A DNA stretch of 44,323 nt, taken from NCBI GenBank assembly GCA_031262525.1, contig JAISHM010000001.1:1-44323 (forward strand), given 5' to 3'. Both the position numbers and the translations under genes were made by a program. Within the stretch, counting starts at the first letter, position 1. The number at the start of each line of letters is the position of its first letter. The stretch comes from Rickettsiales bacterium. Lineage in GTDB: Bacteria; Pseudomonadota; Alphaproteobacteria; Rs-D84. Below, in pieces: positions 34,613 to 42,347 of this stretch. Below the pieces are notes generated by a model. That model saw only the letters and a program-made list of their open reading frames with translations. It was not told the DNA's origin and ran no database searches.

Positions 34613-35287
34613 TTATTGTACTTTTTGTGTATCCATTATTTCCCGCAATTCCCGTTCGCGCAGAAACAATTTTTTGATTACTTCTTTGTTAAATTTATCT
34701 ATGGAATCTGGTTGTTTTTTGTTTTTAATATAGTTGTTTTGTCGCCGTGAATCCGCAATAGTGTTGATAATTACACCCGCGCTGTCGCGTTCCAGATTGT
34801 ATTGCACACGTAATCCCAAATTATCAATAATTTTATTATATGTGCCATAGTATTCATACATAGAGCCCACGCGTATATTTCCCAGTTTGGCGCCTGTGAT
34901 TTGGTTATGATGAATTTCAACAATATCACCAACCCTGATTAAATCGCAAATCAGTTTGTCTGCATCTTTTAACTGATAGTGTGTTTTATGCTTTTTTGCG
35001 AATTTATTATAATTAAAATCAGATTTAATTTTTTGTGTTCTGTATTCTTTGGCGGGCACCAGACTCACATTCCAATCAGTATATTGCCCAGGGTATAAGG
35101 CGTATGGAATATCCCGGTCATAAACAACAACATACTCCCCGTCCAGAATGATTTGGGGCTGACCTTTCTTTGCACACGAACCAAACAAAGTCGCAAAGAA
35201 CCATAATAATATAGTTACCGCGACCGAGGTCCCGACCGTTATAATTACTGGTTTTTCATCAAAATTGTTATTTTGTTTTTCACTCAC
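34613..35287 (-). CDS. Membrane-anchored protein of unknown family, paralogue B
   Basis: 224 aa, starting at a GTG (35287) with a G-rich site upstream. One membrane helix at about 14-36 (IITVGTSVAVTILLWFFATLFG) is followed by an extracytoplasmic domain. The conserved segment LIRVGDIVEIHHNQITGAKLG, NIRVGSMYEYYGTYNKIIDNLG, RVQYNLERDSAGVIINTIA aligns without gaps to paralogue A. The C-terminus is a charged helix (FNKEVIKKLFLRERELREI). The two share about a third of residues in this block (my reading by eye), so they arose by an old duplication. No database family comes to mind. It is the third gene of the RHH-led operon. Confidence 0.75.
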   Translation of the reverse strand: MSEKQNNNFDEKPVIITVGTSVAVTILLWFFATLFGSCAKKGQPQIILDGEYVVVYDRDIPYALYPGQYTDWNVSLVPAKEYRTQKIKSDFNYNKFAKKHKTHYQLKDADKLICDLIRVGDIVEIHHNQITGAKLGNIRVGSMYEYYGTYNKIIDNLGLRVQYNLERDSAGVIINTIADSRRQNNYIKNKKQPDSIDKFNKEVIKKLFLRERELREIMDTQKVQ

Positions 35288-35302
35288 GCCCGCCCCCGTT
35301 GT

Positions 35303-35614
35303 TTATTTCAACATTCCATATTCTGCCAATATTCTCTTTTTTTGTATATTGGTTTTACTTGTATTATATTCGCAAGCATCGGCCAAGTCCAGCGCTGTGG
35401 TCATCAGGATATTTTTGGTTAAATCATTATTCCCTGATTTAACACATTCCGGAAAATCCAATATCCTATCATCTACATAAATCGCTGAATTATTATTATT
35501 CGGAACTGCTTGAATACTAAAAGTACATTTTTCAGTCGACACTCTACCAGCACATTTATCACAAGGATTATCACATGTAAATTTGTATGTATTATTCCAT
35601 GCAGGGTTGGACAT
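35303..35614 (-). CDS. Small soluble Cys-containing protein, unknown
   Basis: 103 aa, not recognised. The N-terminal half has four Cys in TCDNPCDKCAG and KCTFSIQ, suggesting a small zinc or disulfide knot. The middle is YVDDRILDFPECVKSG, and the C-terminal half is helical (MTTALDLADACEYN, KKRILAEYG). No signal peptide. AGAGG precedes the ATG, which lies 17 nt after the RHH gene, so it is the second operon gene. Its position after a ribbon-helix-helix regulator invites a toxin reading, but no toxin fold is recognisable. Confidence 0.6.
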   Translation of the reverse strand: MSNPAWNNTYKFTCDNPCDKCAGRVSTEKCTFSIQAVPNNNNSAIYVDDRILDFPECVKSGNNDLTKNILMTTALDLADACEYNTSKTNIQKKRILAEYGMLK

Positions 35615-35631
35615 ATTAAACCTCTTATTTT

Positions 35632-35883
35632 TTATTGTTGATTTTTGTTTTCGGTTGATTTTTTGTTTTCATCTATGTTCGCCAAAGAGTATAACACAGA
35701 TGATATCAAAGATTGATATGGAACATGTTGTTCTTCGGCCAGTTTTTTTATACTGGTTAAAATTTCAGCAGGGATTCGCATATTTATAATGCAATTAGAT
35801 TTGTTAAAGGCACGATAAGCAGCATACTCTTTTAACAAAGCCTCTATATTCATAACGAACAATTGTTGCATCACATTAGGCAT
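35632..35883 (-). CDS. Ribbon-helix-helix regulator, CopG/BrnA-like
   Basis: 83 aa from the ATG at 35883; an upstream in-frame start at 35922 would place it before the G-rich Shine-Dalgarno site. The central NCIINMRIPAEILTSIKKLAEEQHVPYQSLISSVL fits the RHH pattern: a beta strand (INMRIP), a first helix (ILTSIKKLAEE), then V-P-Y-Q-S-L-I before the second helix. That VPYQ-type signature is typical of BrnA/CopG antitoxins and repressors. RHH dimers insert the strand into the major groove. It heads an operon whose promoter overlaps two 11-bp direct repeats (35964-35986), likely its own operator. No BrnT-like toxin is adjacent. Confidence 0.75.
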   Translation of the reverse strand: MPNVMQQLFVMNIEALLKEYAAYRAFNKSNCIINMRIPAEILTSIKKLAEEQHVPYQSLISSVLYSLANIDENKKSTENKNQQ

Positions 35884-35949
35884 TTTAACCCCCGTCTGTT
35901 GTGAATACGGACGCAAATACAATTGAATATACCAGCGTCATCACAGGCT

Positions 35950-35986
35950 ACTATACCATTGTAAATACAAATGTCAATACAAATGT
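35950..35986 (-). promoter_or_regulatory. RHH operon promoter with overlapping direct-repeat operator
   Basis: On the minus strand TTGACA (35972-35977), a 16-bp spacer and TATAGT (35950-35955). On the plus strand AATACAAATGT occurs twice, at 35964-35974 and 35976-35986, 12 bp apart and covering the -35 region. A weaker match lies at 35916-35925. This is the layout expected for RHH autorepression. Confidence 0.65.
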
Positions 35987-36102
35987 AAAGGCACCAGTAT
36001 TGTCGGATGTAATGGCGTTTGTGGTGGCAAGTGTATTGTATTGATAATAATTTACAGAGTACAAAGTTCAGAGTTCATATTGCAGAGTTTAGAGCGTAAT
36101 TA

Positions 36103-36131
36103 GTAATTGGTAATTGGTAATTGGTAATTGG
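36103..36131. repeat. 7-bp tandem repeat, four units of GTAATTG
   Basis: GTAATTG is repeated four times without interruption. It lies in a gene-free gap (35923-36427) that otherwise holds the RHH promoter, a TTGTCC palindrome and a GC-cluster repeat. Such short tandem arrays are slippage-prone; no gene start is close enough for obvious phase variation. Confidence 0.85.
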
Positions 36132-36155
36132 GATTAGTAACAATTATAAAAGTCG

Positions 36156-36175
36156 TTGTCCTTTATAAAGGACAA
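36156..36175. repeat. TTGTCC palindrome, copy 4
   Basis: TTGTCCTTTATAAAGGACAA, identical to the other copies, with AATTTTC following on the plus strand. It starts the composite repeat that continues to 36372. Confidence 0.9.
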
Positions 36176-36189
36176 AATTTTCTCTTGTC

Positions 36190-36372
36190 TTATATGGTTC
36201 CCCCGCCCCCACCTTCGTAAAAACTTTGGTGGGCAGGCCGTGTCCGCACCCCGCCCCAAGGGGCGGGGATTTTGTATCGGCGTAAATTTATATAAAATGT
36301 TTTATCTGAACTTGGTCTAAAATTCCCGCCTGAACTCGGGCTGAATTCCCCGCCCTTTTGGAGCGGGGAATT
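36190..36372. repeat. GC-cluster composite repeat, copy B
   Basis: Blocks in order: TTCCCCCGCCCC, an inverted repeat CCCACC/GGTGGG, GTCCGCACCCCGCCCC-AA-GGGGCGGGG, an AT-rich stretch, GGTCTAAAATTCCCGCC, GAATTCCCCGCCC and GGGGAATTTATA. This is the same order as copy A (7095-7250) read in reverse. No coding frame is convincing here. Confidence 0.75.
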
Positions 36373-36427
36373 TATATTGGTATTACTAAAAAATCACTCT
36401 CTAAACTTTGCGCTTTGAAATCTAATC

Positions 36428-37141
36428 TTATACACTATGTTTTCCGATTACGTCCGCGACTTCACCCGCTGACGCATTGCTGGGCAATAATTCCCCAAAC
36501 CATATATTCGCCACACCGGGCGACATTTTCTTACCATGCTTTGGCCAATAAAGGCCGCTGTCTGTGCCAACCGGCATAATTGGCAATTTCAGATGTTCGG
36601 CGATAAACAACAATCCCCGTTTTATTTTTGTCCCACTACCCGGCACACTGCGCGTTCCCTCGGGGAAAATCACCAATGTCATTCCAGATTTAATTTTTTC
36701 GGCGACCGCATCGGTCAATTTTAACATATTCGTTGCCCCGCGTTTACGATTCACAGGTTGAAGACCAATTCGCCAAAACGACCAACCATAAATTGGAATC
36801 CATAACAACTCTCTCTTTAATATAAAAAACGCGTTTTTAATATGGGTAAATAAAATTGCTATTTCCAAGACTGATTGGTGTTTTGCCGCGATAATCGCCT
36901 TGCCATCATTTCTGGAATAAGTGCTGGTCATTGCGGGAATATCCGAATTTTCATCATCATCTGTATAATGAATTTGATATTTAATATGGGTAATAACGCG
37001 CGCCAACCACAATACCCCCATCGCATCCAGCATAACCACAAACCGCGATAGTTTTTTCGATGGCAACACCAACAACAAAATAGGCGCCCACAAAACAAAC
37101 CACAAATACAAACAGATATAAAAAATTATTGTGCGCTTCAT
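36428..37141 (-). CDS. plsC: 1-acyl-sn-glycerol-3-phosphate acyltransferase
   Basis: 237 aa from the ATG at 37141, which overlaps the tolB stop (ATGA). PlsC acylates lysophosphatidic acid to phosphatidic acid at the inner membrane. An N-terminal hydrophobic segment (about 5-27) is followed by the acyltransferase core: KHQSVLEI, an H-x4-E form of the usual H-x4-D with His88 and Glu93; FILKRELLWIPIYGW; NRKRGATN; and VIFPEGTR (157-164). PIMPVGTDSGLYW is the fourth motif. The Glu in the first motif is seen in some alphaproteobacterial relatives as far as I recall. Coupled to tolB. Confidence 0.9.
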   Translation of the reverse strand: MKRTIIFYICLYLWFVLWAPILLLVLPSKKLSRFVVMLDAMGVLWLARVITHIKYQIHYTDDDENSDIPAMTSTYSRNDGKAIIAAKHQSVLEIAILFTHIKNAFFILKRELLWIPIYGWSFWRIGLQPVNRKRGATNMLKLTDAVAEKIKSGMTLVIFPEGTRSVPGSGTKIKRGLLFIAEHLKLPIMPVGTDSGLYWPKHGKKMSPGVANIWFGELLPSNASAGEVADVIGKHSV

Positions 37142-38442
37142 GGTAATTTCGGACTCCACGTTGGCTCCATACCATTTACACCATTTGGCAATTCAATATC
37201 ATAAACATTTTGCCCTGTGATATCTATACTGCGAATATGACTGTGCCGCTGCGTATCAGATGTTTTTTCTGTTTCGTAATAAACCACGCGTCGCGACCCT
37301 GGCGCCCAAGATGGAGCCTCCATAAACCAGCCGCCCGTCAGGATTTTTTCATTTTTACCCTTTGGCGACATAATACCAACAAAGAATGTATCGTCCGCGA
37401 TTTTTGTAAATGCGATATATTTGCCATCTGGGCTGAATGCAGGCGTTGCATACCGACCTGCCCCGAATGTAATTCTTTTTTCCGACAAATCTGATAAATT
37501 CATCAGGTGAATTTGCTGACTGCCCGACCGGTCCGAATTAAACGCCAGATATTTTCCATCGGGTGAATAACTGGGCGAAGTGTTGATTGACCCACCAAAT
37601 GTCAACTGCCGCAACTTATTCGTATTCATATCAAATTCATACAGGTTTGTTTGATTTCCCTTTGCCAATGTCAATGCCACGCGCGCGCCATCTGGCGAAA
37701 ACCGCGGCGCAAAGGTCATTCCACCAAATTGCCCCAACCGCCGTTGTGCGCCCGTATTCATATTCAGCGTCCAAACCATCGGCACATCATCACGATAAGA
37801 TAAAAACACTATCGTTTGCATATTTGGTGAAAAGTGCGGCGACATAACCATATTTTTCCCGTCCGAAATATACCGAAAACCATACCCATCGCTGTCCATA
37901 ATCGCCAGACGCTTTTCCCGATTTCCAATATCACCTGTTTCGGTTGTCAAAACAATTTGTGTATCAAAGTATCCAGATTCGCCCGTCAGTCTTTCATAAA
38001 TCGCATCGGCCATAATATGCGCCAAACGCCGCACTGATTTTTTTGGTGCGACCAGTGTTTGCGCCTCTATCTGCTCTTTGCCTGCAATATCCCAAACATA
38101 AAATTCCAGTTTATATTTTCCGTCCGCGGTTGTGGTCAATTTACTTTGCACCATAACCTGGGCCCGAATTGCTGCCCAATCTGTAAAGACCGGCATTTCA
38201 CCCATCTTGGTAAAAGTCGGATGCGCCGCCGATTTTATAATCCGAAACAAACCCGTTGATTTCAGGTCGCGCTCTATAACACCGCGTAATTCTTCGGCGA
38301 CCTTTGTCTGTTTTGATTCAATTTTTTGTATTGCGATGGGCAACGGGGATAAATTTCCCGCAACAATATCAACCTTTAATTCCGCGCGCGCAACAAACGG
38401 CATCACAACCAAGGCAATCATTAAAATTATTTTTTTCAACAT
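37138..38442 (-). CDS. tolB: Tol-Pal system protein TolB
   Basis: 434 aa. TolB is the periplasmic beta-propeller that binds Pal and TolA to keep the outer membrane attached during division. Signal peptide MLKKIILMIALVVMPFVARA, then the alpha/beta N-terminal domain (about 22-160, VIERDLKSTGLFRII) and WD40-like repeats with recurring FSPD/YSPDGKYLAF motifs (about 5 blades). AGGAAT precedes the ATG. Neighbours tolQ, tolR, tolA and pal are missing from the window. It is coupled to plsC downstream and is 51 nt after the c-di-AMP cyclase gene. Confidence 0.95.
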   Translation of the reverse strand: MLKKIILMIALVVMPFVARAELKVDIVAGNLSPLPIAIQKIESKQTKVAEELRGVIERDLKSTGLFRIIKSAAHPTFTKMGEMPVFTDWAAIRAQVMVQSKLTTTADGKYKLEFYVWDIAGKEQIEAQTLVAPKKSVRRLAHIMADAIYERLTGESGYFDTQIVLTTETGDIGNREKRLAIMDSDGYGFRYISDGKNMVMSPHFSPNMQTIVFLSYRDDVPMVWTLNMNTGAQRRLGQFGGMTFAPRFSPDGARVALTLAKGNQTNLYEFDMNTNKLRQLTFGGSINTSPSYSPDGKYLAFNSDRSGSQQIHLMNLSDLSEKRITFGAGRYATPAFSPDGKYIAFTKIADDTFFVGIMSPKGKNEKILTGGWFMEAPSWAPGSRRVVYYETEKTSDTQRHSHIRSIDITGQNVYDIELPNGVNGMEPTWSPKLP

Positions 38443-38493
38443 TTAATTCCTTTCCGATGACGCGATTTTATAAAACCCGCGCGCTATTGTCAA

Positions 38494-39288
38494 TTATATA
38501 TTGGTTTCTATTATCTCTCGTTTCAGACGAGCACGCAACTTTTTCATATCATCATATTTTGTAATTTTTCCATGCTCTACAACAGAAATATCCCCGGACT
38601 CTTCGGATACAACCAGAACCAGCGCATTTGATTCTTCGGACATTCCAATTGCCGCACGATGACGCGTTCCATACTTCCACCCCAGGTTTGTATTTTTGGT
38701 CAGTGGCAAAATCGCGCCCGCATTTAATATCCGATTATTACCCAAAATCATTGCGCCATCATGCAAAGGCGTTTTATTAAAAAAAATTGTTAAAATCAGT
38801 TCGCTGGAAATCGTTGCGTCTATTTTAACCCCTGTATTTGCAATTGTTCCGTCAAAGTCATAACGAAAAACCATCAACGCGCCCGTATGTTTTTTTGACA
38901 TAAATTCAGTCGCCAAAATAATCTGGTCCAACGCGGCTTCGGTTGCATCCATTTCTTCCGTATTTTTTACACTATTTTGGGTAAACAGCGCGCGTAAAAA
39001 TTTTATATGCCCCATCAACGCGAAAAATTTTCTTAATTCTGGTTGAAATACAACAACAACTGCGACAGACAAAAATGTCGCAATCAGCATTGTAAAACCA
39101 CCCAATAAACGCAACTGCGCCCAAAACAACAACATACTGACCAACCATATAATCCCCAGCCCCACCAAACCACGCACCAGTTTTTCTGCGTTTGTGTTTT
39201 TAATAAACCGACGATAAAACAACCAGATAATAATTGTGATTATTACTAATTGAAAAACATCAACTAAATTATGTATAAAAAATTCCAT
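38494..39288 (-). CDS. cdaA: Diadenylate cyclase, CdaA-type (c-di-AMP synthase)
   Basis: 264 aa. Three N-terminal membrane helices (about 9-26, 38-60 and 63-82) precede a DAC domain with the catalytic PLHDGAMIL (Asp177-Gly178-Ala179) and GTRHRAAIGMSEESNALVLVVSEESG (Arg209-His210-Arg211). This is the CdaA architecture, which condenses two ATP to cyclic di-AMP at the membrane. In Gram-positive bacteria cdaA sits with ybbR and glmM; here it follows an AsmA-family gene by 1 nt, with GGGGA within the end of that gene. No YbbR partner, phosphodiesterase or c-di-AMP receptor is in the window. All key residues are present, so activity is likely. Confidence 0.92.
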   Translation of the reverse strand: MEFFIHNLVDVFQLVIITIIIWLFYRRFIKNTNAEKLVRGLVGLGIIWLVSMLLFWAQLRLLGGFTMLIATFLSVAVVVVFQPELRKFFALMGHIKFLRALFTQNSVKNTEEMDATEAALDQIILATEFMSKKHTGALMVFRYDFDGTIANTGVKIDATISSELILTIFFNKTPLHDGAMILGNNRILNAGAILPLTKNTNLGWKYGTRHRAAIGMSEESNALVLVVSEESGDISVVEHGKITKYDDMKKLRARLKREIIETNI

Positions 39289-39289
39289 T

Positions 39290-41380
39290 TTATTTCCCCA
39301 GTTCGTTTTTTACCAATGATTCTAAATCCGTGTTCATAAAGTCCGGATCCCCCTTTGCCGCGGGCGCCCCCTTGTCCATTGCGGTATTACACGGATGGTC
39401 GTCAGCCAACCAATTATTCAGCAAATCCCCCGCCAAATACCCCACACCTGCGCCCGCCACCAGCGATAATCCACCCGTAAATGGTGCCAACAATAACATT
39501 CCCAATCCCGCCGTCGCCGCAGTCCGCGACACCATCGCGCCACCATCAAACTTTATATCAGGCTCTGCCAAATCACCATCAAATTCCAAAGAATTTACAA
39601 CATTGCCAGTAATGGAAAGTTTTATCCCGCGCACCGGCGTTGAAACGAATGATGTCTGGATACGCTCGGCACCTAAATCTACAAAGCCCGCCGCGCGCAT
39701 ATTCACCGCATTTGTTTGCACGGCAACCCCGCGTTCTGTTTCAGTCCGACCATTTCTGATTTTCAGATTTGCCACTGCACACGAAATATGAACCTTGTCA
39801 TACTTATTTTTATCATCAACCATATCATGCACGCTGTGGCGCAGCGATGTGATAAAATCCTGACCATATAAATAATCAACTATGTCCGGCAGTGCCACCC
39901 CGCCCGCCGTGTTGCGCACACGCACAGGACCATTTATATTCGCCATTAAATCAGACAAATTATTCCCACGCGACCGCAGATAAAATTCCAATAACAAGGG
40001 TAATCCCGTTATTATATTATTTTCACGAACCCCGGATAATATCTGACCCATTTTAACGCCGATACCCTGTCCTGCGGCTGTTGCCGCGAAAATACCATTT
40101 TTATCGCGCGCACCACGCACTGATAAATTTATCATTCCATCTGCAAATCCTGTATCTGCGCGCACAACTAGTTTCCCATCACGCACAGAAACTTTTGCAT
40201 TTATATCCGAAAACAGCATATCACGATACGGAACCAAGGACGCACAACTAATTTTAATTTCCCCATCAAACAAATCTAGATACTCGGTATAAAGTGGTGT
40301 ATCTTGAAAAGCATTCAATGGTCTATTTGGGCGCACCCATGGTTTTTTATTTGGACCATACATATTTGGAAAAACCTGACCAACATTAAATCCAGAAGAT
40401 TTAATAGTCATATTTATTGTCGGCTTTTTTTTGTTTTTTGATGCGAAAATATATTCCCCAGATATACCGATATTATTTTTACCAGTCGCAAATGATGATT
40501 TATGAATTGTGAATTTTTTATAATCCATTCCACCAGAAATGCTGATAGTCATCGGCGCAATTTTTATTAAATCCAAATCAAATAATTTTGCGACCTGTGC
40601 CGCATCACGAACATCGCCAGACACCACAAAGTCAATCGGCAGTTTTGATTTTGCATCAATCGCAATATCGGACGAAAACCGATTCTCACGCGATTGAATT
40701 GCCACACGCAACGGATATATACCGCGCGCCGCGTCCAATTTTGACATTGACACAACAAAAGAATACTTATGCTCTTTGGAATGTATATAACCATCATATT
40801 GAAATATATCTTTGCGTTTTTCCGATTCTATGAAAAATTCATCCAGCGCATAATTTTCTGTTTTGGTATCTGTTGATACCTGAACCGATAATTTTTTTAT
40901 CAAAACTGAATTTATACCAATGTTTGTATTTACCAGATATTCTGGCAAAGCCGATTCTTTGCCCTGAACCGAGTCTGAATCTACCACACCAATTGAATAT
41001 TCGCCTTTGTCATTTTTCTGAATATCAACATCAACCACTGATAAAATCAAATCGTTTATACGCGGCGTCCCTAATAAAGACAACAAATTCAGGCGTGCTC
41101 CGACCGATTTTATCTTTATTCCATCGGGATTTTTCGCCCAATCTTGCGATTTTATAACCACATCCCCCAGTTCCACACTCGGTGTCAGTGAAAATTTCCA
41201 TCTGATTTTTCCGCGAACCTCTACCGGCATACCGGTTGCCGATTCCAACGCAGAATCTATTTCCCCCCTCAAAGTTTCCAGGTCAATTTGTGATACAGCA
41301 ATACACAATGACACAACCACGCCAATAAAAAACATGGCGATAATTCGCAAAGTCATCAAAGGATATTTTCGCAGTCTCAA
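39290..41380 (-). CDS. AsmA-family envelope protein
   Basis: 696 aa. The TTG start at 41380 is chosen because GGTGGAG lies 5-8 nt upstream; an ATG at 41356 has no such site. A membrane segment (MTLRIIAMFFIGVVVSLCIAV) is followed by the AsmA-type N-terminal repeat: LRGEIDSALESATGMPVEVRGKIRWKF, SVELGDVVIK and IKSVGARLNLLSLL. Long beta-rich domains follow, then an AsmA_2-like end (DLGAERIQTSFVSTPVRGIKLSITG). A hydrophobic Gly/Ala segment (TAATAGLGMLLLAPFTGGLSLVAGAGVGYLAGDLL in part) lies near the C-terminus. AsmA proteins are bridge-like lipid transporters between the membranes. It is encoded directly between the rluC-type and cdaA genes. Confidence 0.85.
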   Translation of the reverse strand: MRLRKYPLMTLRIIAMFFIGVVVSLCIAVSQIDLETLRGEIDSALESATGMPVEVRGKIRWKFSLTPSVELGDVVIKSQDWAKNPDGIKIKSVGARLNLLSLLGTPRINDLILSVVDVDIQKNDKGEYSIGVVDSDSVQGKESALPEYLVNTNIGINSVLIKKLSVQVSTDTKTENYALDEFFIESEKRKDIFQYDGYIHSKEHKYSFVVSMSKLDAARGIYPLRVAIQSRENRFSSDIAIDAKSKLPIDFVVSGDVRDAAQVAKLFDLDLIKIAPMTISISGGMDYKKFTIHKSSFATGKNNIGISGEYIFASKNKKKPTINMTIKSSGFNVGQVFPNMYGPNKKPWVRPNRPLNAFQDTPLYTEYLDLFDGEIKISCASLVPYRDMLFSDINAKVSVRDGKLVVRADTGFADGMINLSVRGARDKNGIFAATAAGQGIGVKMGQILSGVRENNIITGLPLLLEFYLRSRGNNLSDLMANINGPVRVRNTAGGVALPDIVDYLYGQDFITSLRHSVHDMVDDKNKYDKVHISCAVANLKIRNGRTETERGVAVQTNAVNMRAAGFVDLGAERIQTSFVSTPVRGIKLSITGNVVNSLEFDGDLAEPDIKFDGGAMVSRTAATAGLGMLLLAPFTGGLSLVAGAGVGYLAGDLLNNWLADDHPCNTAMDKGAPAAKGDPDFMNTDLESLVKNELGK

Positions 41381-41381
41381 A

Positions 41382-42347
41382 TTACTCCACCTTGAACTCT
41401 AAAAATTTCGCGGGCGCCGCCATAAAATCTGGCAACGACGCGCTAATCGTTATCTCTTTTCCTGTTTTTGGGTGCGTAAATGATAACCTATGCGCAAATA
41501 AAAACAAGTATTTTGTATTAAGAAGTGATTCCAAAAATTGTTCGCCTATTTCTTTTTTATTATACAACGAATCCCCAACAATCGGCGCATTTAATGAAAA
41601 CGCCGCATGCAAACGCAACTGGTGCGTACGGCCAGTCAAAGGCATAAACCGAACCCAAGACAAAACATTTGGTAATTCCCCCAATACTTGATATTCGGTA
41701 ATGGCGCGTTGCGGACGTTCTGCTGATTTTTCTTTTTCATCCAAAACCCGACCCCGCACAATAAAATTATCCAATCGTCCGACCCGTGGGGATACCGCGC
41801 CATTTAACAAAGCCAAATATTCTTTGCGTGCGGTTTTATCCTGAAATTGTTTGGATAAGTTTTGCGCCGCGCGCTGGTTTTTTGCAAGAATAATTACCCC
41901 GCTGGTTTCCCTGTCCAGGCGATGCACCGGTAAAATAGAATCGTATGGGAATAACGCCGCCGCCATTTTATCCAGTGATTTTTTTATTCCTGTTCCCCCT
42001 TGGACCGCCAGACCCGCAGGCTTATCAAACGCAACAAAATCGTTGTCATTTATAATTATCCGTTGGCGCAATTTTTCCAAATCCGCCAAAGAAAATCGTG
42101 TGCCATTTTCTGTTGTTGGTTTTCTCCCACCGGATACAACCAACGAATCCATAAACGGCGGAATACGCAATGCATTGCCTGTGCGTAAAACCTCGTCCCC
42201 CTTGCAGCGCGACGAATTTATTCGCATTTGACCCGTTCGGCACATTTTGTGAATTTCGCCTGTTGATATTTTCGGATAATGCCGTTTGACCCAACGGGAT
42301 AATCTGATTCCGTCCTCGGTCGCAGAAATTATTTTATTATTCGCCAT
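41382..42347 (-). CDS. RluA/RluC-family rRNA pseudouridine synthase
   Basis: 321 aa. An S4-like RNA-binding domain (about 12-63, RLSRWVKRHYPKISTGEIHK) precedes the catalytic domain with VHRLDRETSGVIILAK, where Asp145 is the nucleophile. VAFDKPAGLAVQGGTG, NGAVSPRVGRLDNFI, FMPLTGRTHQLRLHAAF and PIVGDSLY are standard family motifs. The S4 domain favours RluC (23S positions 955, 2504 and 2580) over RluA, but the exact target is not certain. The start overlaps the pilin-like gene by 11 nt, and the stop abuts the AsmA gene. Confidence 0.9.
   Translation of the reverse strand: MANNKIISATEDGIRLSRWVKRHYPKISTGEIHKMCRTGQMRINSSRCKGDEVLRTGNALRIPPFMDSLVVSGGRKPTTENGTRFSLADLEKLRQRIIINDNDFVAFDKPAGLAVQGGTGIKKSLDKMAAALFPYDSILPVHRLDRETSGVIILAKNQRAAQNLSKQFQDKTARKEYLALLNGAVSPRVGRLDNFIVRGRVLDEKEKSAERPQRAITEYQVLGELPNVLSWVRFMPLTGRTHQLRLHAAFSLNAPIVGDSLYNKKEIGEQFLESLLNTKYLFLFAHRLSFTHPKTGKEITISASLPDFMAAPAKFLEFKVE

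Noticed and set aside
35303-35883. BrnT/BrnA or other classical toxin-antitoxin pair
   Set aside because: The regulator is RHH-like, but the adjacent 103-aa protein has no BrnT, RelE or other toxin pattern that I can recognise, and the gene order (RHH first) is not the BrnT-BrnA order.
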